Source: JANQTF01 sp036835375
Lineage (GTDB): Bacteria; Bacteroidota; Bacteroidia; J057
Length of the DNA stretch: 37,052 nucleotides
Reading direction: 5' to 3'
Assembly: GCA_036835375.1 (NCBI GenBank)
Contig: DAITMB010000043.1
Location: 1 to 37,052, forward strand
Numbering within the stretch: position 1 is the stretch's first letter; each line of letters opens with the position of its first letter. Shown in pieces: positions 31,956 to 37,052 of the stretch. The position numbers and the translations under genes were made by a program. Below the pieces are notes generated by a model. That model did no database searches, was not told the origin of the DNA, and was given only the letters and a program-made list of their open reading frames with translations.

Positions 31956-33827
31956 TTATTTTGCGGGCAAATACACAGAAAAATGTGCGCCTTGCCCAAT
32001 TTGCGAGTCCACCTCAATGCGGCCATCCAAGCGTTCTACGAGGGCTTTGGTGATGGCCAAGCCCAGGCCCGTAGAACTTTCTCCAGCGGTAGGCTGGGCG
32101 CTGAGTCGCTGAAAGCGACCAAAAAGCCGTGATTTGTCCAACTCAGAAAAACCAGGTCCCCGATCTGCGACATCAATCCGAAGTTCCTTATGATCTCTGC
32201 CCAGCCCAATGCGCACAATCGTGTCCGATGGGGAGAACTTGATGGCATTGGAGATGAGATTATCCAGTATTCGTGAGACAAAGTCCCGATCAGTCCGCAG
32301 GGCATAGTCCGCGATCGGGACGGCAGTTTCTACCTTGATTCGTTTTGGCTCTGCGATCCGCCGGTATTTATCTCCCATTTCAGCAATGACCTCACTGAGA
32401 TTGACAGGCTCCAGTCGTATTGGAAGGTCACCTGATTCGATGCTTTCCAGATCAAGCAGGTTGTGCACCAAGGCATCACTGCGATCCAGTTCTCGGTGAA
32501 TCATCGAAATGATCTGTTTCTCTACTGGTTCGAGCTGAGCACTTTCGCCGATCAAGCTTGTCAAGCCGCGGATGTTGACCATCGGGCTTTGGAGGTCGTG
32601 GGCCACGACATGAAGCATTGCGTCTTTGTCTGCATTCATGCGCTGAAGCACCTCATTGTGCTTTTTTCGCAAGCGATAAACACGAAAGAGGATCACAGCC
32701 AGAAGCATGTGAGAGAGGAGCAGAAATCCAAAGGCCCAATTGAGGCGCGTTTGGAGGAGGAGCTGTCCATCTTTTTCGATGGCGAGGAGTTCCATCGCTT
32801 CGATTTGCTCGTCGCGTAGGTCTGCATCGAACTTTTCGCGAAGGATCGCCAAATCATCCTCGGCGTTGGCGGAGTCAATACGAGCTGTGAGCATATTCCA
32901 CTTCAGCAAGTGCTGATAGGCGCTAGCCATGTCCCCTCGTGCCGAATCCAGCTTGGCGAGTGCCCGGGCCACATCTGCTTGCATGTCAATGGCTTCCTGC
33001 TCTTGGGCGATGAGATTGGCTTGGGATAGGTAGCGCTGAGCAAGAGACAACCTGCGTTCCACGACACTGTAAGTTCCCAGGTTGAGAAGCGGATAAAATG
33101 CTCGGTCGTGAGCTTCCTGGCTCTCAGCGAGGTCAACGGATTTTTGCAAGAAGTACCTGCCCTCTTCCTTGTAGCCGTCTTGATAGGTCATCACCCCCAT
33201 GCTGTTGTAGAGGTCCGACTGCGCCAATGTGTCTCGCTGCGCCTCTGCCAACTCCAGTCCCAAGCGATAATATTTGAGTGCAGAATCTCGCTCGGCCCAG
33301 TCATGAAAGATGATTGCCACGTTGTACACGATTTGGCTGAGTTGCCGGGTAAGTTTCTCTTCTATGCAGGCTTGCATGGATTGGCGATAGAAGAGGAGGG
33401 CTTCTTTTTTTTTATCTAGTTTGTAATAAATCGTGCCGACGTTGTTGGTAGCGAGGGCGAAGGATCGCCGCAAGTCGAGCGAATCGGAAATCCGGTAGCT
33501 GGCCAAAAAAGCCTCCATGGCCCGAGAATCCCAGCCACGCTCCATGGCTGCAGTACCCAGCAAGGAATATGCGTCCACAATGGCGGCAGGATCATCGACC
33601 CGAGTGGCTATCGAAAGATATGCTTGCGCGGCAGAATCCATCCGCACCAGATCCGATGGATAAAACGACCTCGTGCTCACCTTGCACGCCTGAAGCAACA
33701 GGCTATCATCTACGGAGATGGACCGCCGTTTGGACAGACCCTCACTTTGTCCTTGCAGGGGAGAAAAGTCTGCGAGAACGATGCACAAACAAAGAATAAA
33801 TGGCTGAAATATCCTGAAGCAGCTCAT
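31956..33827 (-). CDS. TPR-containing sensor histidine kinase
   Basis: A 623-residue sensor kinase. The N-terminus is a signal peptide (FQPFILCLCIVLADFS, then PLQGQSEG), followed by an extracytoplasmic region of tetratricopeptide-like helical repeats (about residues 55-330; units such as AMEAFLASYRISDSL and ALKYYRLGLELAEAQRD). One transmembrane helix lies at about 363-384. The cytoplasmic half has a HisKA domain with phosphoacceptor H410 (HVVAHDLQSPMVNIRG) and a HATPase domain with the N-box ILDNLISNAIKFSP, the G1 box DRGPGF and the G2 box STGLGLAITKAL. The ATG at 33825-33827 is chosen because it starts the signal peptide; the frame runs back to 33884. No response-regulator domain or gene is adjacent, so its partner lies elsewhere. 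Confidence 0.95.
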   Translation of the reverse strand: MSCFRIFQPFILCLCIVLADFSPLQGQSEGLSKRRSISVDDSLLLQACKVSTRSFYPSDLVRMDSAAQAYLSIATRVDDPAAIVDAYSLLGTAAMERGWDSRAMEAFLASYRISDSLDLRRSFALATNNVGTIYYKLDKKKEALLFYRQSMQACIEEKLTRQLSQIVYNVAIIFHDWAERDSALKYYRLGLELAEAQRDTLAQSDLYNSMGVMTYQDGYKEEGRYFLQKSVDLAESQEAHDRAFYPLLNLGTYSVVERRLSLAQRYLSQANLIAQEQEAIDMQADVARALAKLDSARGDMASAYQHLLKWNMLTARIDSANAEDDLAILREKFDADLRDEQIEAMELLAIEKDGQLLLQTRLNWAFGFLLLSHMLLAVILFRVYRLRKKHNEVLQRMNADKDAMLHVVAHDLQSPMVNIRGLTSLIGESAQLEPVEKQIISMIHRELDRSDALVHNLLDLESIESGDLPIRLEPVNLSEVIAEMGDKYRRIAEPKRIKVETAVPIADYALRTDRDFVSRILDNLISNAIKFSPSDTIVRIGLGRDHKELRIDVADRGPGFSELDKSRLFGRFQRLSAQPTAGESSTGLGLAITKALVERLDGRIEVDSQIGQGAHFSVYLPAK

Positions 33828-34303
33828 GGAATCTAGGATTATGCAGACCAAGGGAAAATTGAATCCATCAAAATTAATTAGCAATGGACAGGTAAGGGAC
33901 CTTCTTTAGCTCTCTGTAAAGACGTTCAGCGAAGAATGACTTCATTCAACTTTCCACCGCAGTTCCTCCCCACAAGCAAGTGTGTGCTTTTCGTTAACAA
34001 GAAGCAAATCCTATACCGCTACACGCCATCGACCAACCGTCTTCAATATACTGAGAAGCTGACAGGATGAGAGAGAATAGAGAAATAAAATTCAAAATTC
34101 CGCAAAGAACCAACGGGTAATGAATAACATGGCGAGCCCAGCGCTGGAAGGCGAAGCGCGAGATTTTTAGTAAAAAATTCGGAGCACTTGTTTTGTCTCG
34201 TTGGAAGAAATGAATTGCGTAGGGAAAAATCAACGCCGATCTTCACCCAGTTTCTTTTTGTGTCTATTCAACATCCCATTCCTGCCATCCGAATCGCCAC
34301 CAT
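33828..34303. other. 476-bp intergenic region between divergent genes
   Basis: This separates the histidine kinase gene from the D-lactate dehydrogenase-type gene, which are transcribed apart. No supported gene was found. A 10-bp perfect palindrome CCAGCGCTGG lies at 34138-34147, and an imperfect ATTTTTAG/TAAAAAAT dyad follows around 34161-34177. A minus-strand open frame at 33994-34233 is hydrophobic in the middle but has no family resemblance and is not supported. The block from about 34130 to 34240 has the look of a dispersed intergenic element, but no second copy can be seen in the window. Confidence 0.5.
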
Positions 34304-35317
34304 ATGAAAATCGCACTGTTCAGTAACCAACCCTACGACCAACAGTTTTTCGACGATGCGAATCAATCATTTGGCCATGAACTCGTGTATTTTGAGAGCC
34401 GGCTCAGGTCCCGCACCGAGTCATTGTCGCTCGCAAGCGGGTTTCCAGCCATCTGCGTTTTCGTCAACGACAAACTCAGTGCAACCCTCATTGACGACCT
34501 CGCTTCCAAAGGCCTTCAGGTGATTGCCCTTCGATGTGCAGGCTTCAATAATGTGGACCTGGAAGCTGCAGCTCGCCATCACATCAAGATTCTGAGGGTT
34601 CCAGCTTATTCTCCCCATGCGGTCGCTGAACATGCCGTCGCTCTCATCCTCACGCTCAATCGCAAAACCCACAAAGCGTACAACCGGGTGAGAGAGGGTA
34701 ACTTTTCGTTGGTGCGAATGGAGGGATTTGACCTTTTCGGACGGACAGTCGGCGTGATCGGCACCGGGAGAATCGGGCAGGCGTTCTGCGACATCATGCT
34801 GGGATTTGGCTGCAAGGTGCTCGCGTATGACAAATTTCCTTCCGAAGCGCTTCAAGCCAAAGGAGTGAACTACGTCGAAAAGGAGGTGCTTTTTGCCGAT
34901 TCGGATATCCTGTCCTTGCATTGTCCCCTCACTCCCGAGACACACCACCTCATCAATGGCGATCGCCTCGCCCAGATGAAAAAGGGCGCGATGCTCATCA
35001 ACACCAGCCGTGGGGGCCTCGTGGACACGCAAGCAGTGATTGCTTCCCTCAAGCACGGTCGCCTCGGATATTTGGGTCTGGATGTCTATGAGCAGGAAGA
35101 AAAGCTATTTTTTCGGGACCTTTCCGAGACCATCATCGAAGACGACACCATCGCTCGGCTCATGAGCTTTCCCAATGTACTCATCACTGCCCACCAGGCT
35201 TTTTTCACCCGAAATGCCCTCACCCAGATCGCCCAGACTACCCTTCAAAATATAGCAGACTTTGAGGCCGGAAAGCCACTGGTCAATGAAGTGAAGTGGG
35301 AAGAGGTCGTGCGATAA
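34304..35317 (+). CDS. D-isomer-specific 2-hydroxyacid dehydrogenase (D-lactate dehydrogenase-like)
   Basis: A 337-residue NAD-dependent enzyme of the D-2-hydroxyacid dehydrogenase family. The nucleotide loop is G153-T-G-R-I-G158. The catalytic residues are R236 (NTSRGGLVD), a glutamate in DVYEQEE (E263 or E265) and H297 (TAHQAFFT). The family phrases ALRCAGFNNVDLEAA and VPAYSPHAVAEHAVALIL place it with fermentative D-lactate dehydrogenases (LdhA-type), which share the 'RCAGFNNVDL' wording. Likely reaction: pyruvate plus NADH to D-lactate. It is preceded by a 476-base region and followed by a convergent DUF819 gene about 130 bases away, so it is probably monocistronic. No fermentation genes are adjacent. 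Confidence 0.93.
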   Translation: MKIALFSNQPYDQQFFDDANQSFGHELVYFESRLRSRTESLSLASGFPAICVFVNDKLSATLIDDLASKGLQVIALRCAGFNNVDLEAAARHHIKILRVPAYSPHAVAEHAVALILTLNRKTHKAYNRVREGNFSLVRMEGFDLFGRTVGVIGTGRIGQAFCDIMLGFGCKVLAYDKFPSEALQAKGVNYVEKEVLFADSDILSLHCPLTPETHHLINGDRLAQMKKGAMLINTSRGGLVDTQAVIASLKHGRLGYLGLDVYEQEEKLFFRDLSETIIEDDTIARLMSFPNVLITAHQAFFTRNALTQIAQTTLQNIADFEAGKPLVNEVKWEEVVR

Positions 35318-35447
35318 ATCCCGGCGATTGGATAGCTAGAAGAGAAGAGTTGAAAGCGGCGAAAAATGGAAAAGCGAAGACATTTGGCCGAAATTTCAAG
35401 TCAAATGGTTTATTGTCATTGAAATAGTCCTTGAGTTCAAACTCCCG

Positions 35448-36710
35448 CTACGGACTCACCCATTCCATTAATCCAGCGCTGATGATCGCGCCATAGGTGC
35501 CCAGGGCATAGCCCAGCACCGCCAGGAGCACTCCCACAGGCGCAAGTGCAGGGCTGAATGCCGCTGCCACCACCGGGGCAGAAGCCGCACCTCCGACATT
35601 GGCCTGGCTGCCCACTGCCACGAAAAAAAACGGAGCCTTGATCAGTTTCGCGACCACCAGCAGCAATGTCACGTGGATCAGCATCCACAGCAGCCCGATA
35701 GCGAAAGCATCCAAATTATTGAATACTTCACTAAGATTCATCTTCATCCCGATGGAAGCCACGAGTAGGTAGATGAACACAGAACCAATTTTGGTGGCGC
35801 CAGCACCTTCCAATTGTCTCACACGTGTGAAGGACAGCAGCACGCCGACGGTCGTGGCGAACACCACCAGCCAAAAGAAGGAGGAGGCCAGGGAGCTCAG
35901 GCCGATTTCGTTTAGGTAGGCTTCGTGTTGAATAAAAAACGGTGTCACGATGTCTGCCAGCCAGTGGGAAAGACCCGTGCCACCAAAAGCGACGGCCAAA
36001 ATCTTAAAATAGTCCGTTGTGGTTGGATTCTTGGCGATGGAAGAGCTGTAGGATTCCACGCGCACTTTGAGGTCTTCGATGGCAGAACTATCGGCCTTCA
36101 GCCAGCGGTCAATTTTGGTGGTGATGCTTGCGCCATAGAGCAAAAATCCCATCCAGATATTGGCCACCACAATGTCCACTACCAGCATGGACCCAAAGAG
36201 GCTTTCACTTACTTGATAGATTTCCTTCATCGCCGCTTGATTCGCTCCGCCACCGATCCAGCTCCCTGCTACCGTGGACAAGCCTCTCCACAGCGGTTCT
36301 CCATCGGCGGTGGCCATGATGTCGGGATTGATGCTCCCCAAGATCAGCAAGGCAATCGGTCCCCCGATCACGATTCCGACGGTAGCGGTGAGAAACATGA
36401 TTAAGGCCTTGAATCCCAGCCCGACTATGCCTTTTATATCAATGGAAATACACAAGAGAATCAATGCTGCCGGAAGCAAATAGCGGCTCGTCACGGGACT
36501 GTAGAGCTGTGAGATTTCTCCATCAATGAGACCTAGGGGCCATGTCAGCAGGGCTGGTAGGAAGTAGCAAAGTAGGAGCGGAGGAACGAAGCGGTAAAAT
36601 ACCTTCCAGAAAGGACGTTCACTGATGGAAGTGATGAACACAAATGCCAGAACCAGGCACAACAAGCCCAAAACAATGGCATCGTTGGTGAAAAAGGGAC
36701 CTTCGTTCAT
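35448..36710 (-). CDS. DUF819-family membrane protein
   Basis: A 420-residue inner-membrane protein with about ten hydrophobic helices in two halves. Family features include the N-terminal FFTNDAIVLGLLCLVLAFVF, the glycine-rich WIGGGANQAAMKEIY loop (about residues 151-165) and the C-terminal VGSQANVGGAASAPVVAAAF, a repeated-fold gate-like element. The family is related to sodium/glutamate (GltS-like) transporters, but its own substrate is unknown. A charged stretch around residues 200-235 (KADSSAIEDLKVRVESYSSS) separates the halves and is probably cytoplasmic. The gene is followed by the convergent D-lactate dehydrogenase-type gene. The upstream region to 37002 holds no gene that I can support. 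Confidence 0.93.
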   Translation of the reverse strand: MNEGPFFTNDAIVLGLLCLVLAFVFITSISERPFWKVFYRFVPPLLLCYFLPALLTWPLGLIDGEISQLYSPVTSRYLLPAALILLCISIDIKGIVGLGFKALIMFLTATVGIVIGGPIALLILGSINPDIMATADGEPLWRGLSTVAGSWIGGGANQAAMKEIYQVSESLFGSMLVVDIVVANIWMGFLLYGASITTKIDRWLKADSSAIEDLKVRVESYSSSIAKNPTTTDYFKILAVAFGGTGLSHWLADIVTPFFIQHEAYLNEIGLSSLASSFFWLVVFATTVGVLLSFTRVRQLEGAGATKIGSVFIYLLVASIGMKMNLSEVFNNLDAFAIGLLWMLIHVTLLLVVAKLIKAPFFFVAVGSQANVGGAASAPVVAAAFSPALAPVGVLLAVLGYALGTYGAIISAGLMEWVSP

Positions 36711-37002
36711 AAGACCGACGTGTGAGTAAATTGTCTGTGATACTTCTCCGTGCGCTACAATCGCCCTATAAATAAGTAAAAATTCGCTATTTCCGCCGGT
36801 GAGGAGAGAGATGTCGCGAAAAGCTTGAGAGGATCAAGTGTGGAGGCATTGAGCTTCAGCCGCTTGTCCCGATTTTTGAAGGGGTGCTCCGACGTAACTT
36901 TCTGTCGATACAGGGAATCTGAGCTGATGTTGGAAGAATTTTCCCAATTTAAAGGCCTCAACTTGCCTTGGTCGGCGCCCCTTTTACCTCACCTTTTACC
37001 AC

Positions 37003-37052
37003 ATGACGACTCCCATTCGATGGGGCATCCTTGGCCCCGGAAAGATTGCGCA
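37003..37052 (+). CDS. Start of a Gfo/Idh/MocA-family oxidoreductase (cut by the window end)
   Basis: Only 16 full codons are present: ATG at 37003, giving TTPIRWGILGPGKIA. This is the start of the N-terminal Rossmann strand and glycine-rich loop (W-G-I-L-G-P-G-K-I-A) typical of the Gfo/Idh/MocA family, in particular the dihydrodiol-dehydrogenase-like branch. There is no Tat or Sec signal, unlike the family member at 24460, so it is presumably cytoplasmic. A direct repeat CCTTTTACC (36980-36988 and 36992-37000) lies immediately before the ATG. The rest of the gene is outside the window. Confidence 0.75.
   Translation, partial: MTTPIRWGILGPGKIA

Noticed and set aside
33994..34233. 79-residue hydrophobic open frame on the minus strand
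   Set aside because: It has no recognisable family and contains palindromic intergenic DNA; its hydrophobicity comes from T-rich codons.
36755..36961. 68-residue open frame on the minus strand between DUF819 and the last oxidoreductase
   Set aside because: The composition is not protein-like and it occupies the region where both genes need promoters.

Overview
The window reads as a chromosomal segment of a free-living, carbohydrate-using member of the Bacteroidota (Cytophagia/Saprospiria-like; I cannot fix the genus). The evidence is the gene repertoire: a LytTR response regulator, a TPR-containing histidine kinase, the short archaeal/eukaryotic-type ProS, a fused HisIE, many Sec lipoproteins, GntR and LacI sugar-type regulators, and start codons mostly without a clear Shine-Dalgarno. 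G+C is roughly 50% by eye. No rRNA, tRNA, CRISPR array, insertion sequence, integrase or phage gene was seen. Two runs of exactly 100 N (16071-16170 and 22963-23062) are scaffold gaps, and each lies inside a gene.

Layout. Positions 1-5.6 kb, all minus strand: groES with a repeat-rich upstream region, a LacI-type regulator, an orphan LytTR response regulator, a polysaccharide flippase and a bestrophin-type channel. A possible relic of a TonB/SusC-type receptor sits between the LacI and LytTR genes. Positions 5.8-8.6 kb, plus strand: a DUF427 protein, an MbnP-like lipoprotein overlapping a diheme MbnH/cytochrome c peroxidase-like lipoprotein, and a small two-helix membrane protein. Positions 8.6-12.2 kb, minus strand: smc. 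Positions 12.2-16.4 kb, plus strand: two small proteins, a subtilase with an N-terminal multi-helix membrane domain, then a MarR regulator followed by an exported DOMON protein and an exported NTF2/lumazine-binding-like protein. Two almost identical palindromes, one before marR and one before the DOMON gene, suggest a MarR-controlled unit. Positions 16.5-19.2 kb, minus strand: proS and a GntR/LacI-hybrid regulator. A second regulator of the same kind faces away from it across an AT-rich, 0.8 kb spacer.

Positions 20-28 kb, plus strand: the second regulator, a GH3 beta-glucosidase, an ADP-ribosylglycohydrolase-fold lipoprotein, a Tat-exported Gfo/Idh/MocA oxidoreductase, hisF, hisIE and a 3-hydroxyacyl-CoA dehydrogenase-like protein without a recognisable NAD domain. 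Spacing is tight from the ADP-ribosylglycohydrolase gene to hisIE. The regulators and the first three enzymes look like a sugar-use module; the histidine genes appear to be attached downstream of it. Positions 28-30.3 kb, minus strand: a polyprenyl-phosphate-mannose synthase and a GT-C membrane glycosyltransferase, a natural donor-maker and user pair. The remainder holds fabI and an RluE-type pseudouridine synthase (plus), a TPR histidine kinase (minus), a D-lactate dehydrogenase-type enzyme (plus), a DUF819 membrane protein (minus) and the first codons of another Gfo/Idh/MocA oxidoreductase (plus).

Most genes are ordinary housekeeping or accessory genes. The most original signals are the MarR palindrome pair with its DOMON/NTF2 targets, the membrane-anchored subtilase, the MbnP/MbnH-like pair away from any visible methanobactin genes, and the divergent GntR paralogues beside the GH3 module. 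Everything here was read by eye; no search was run.
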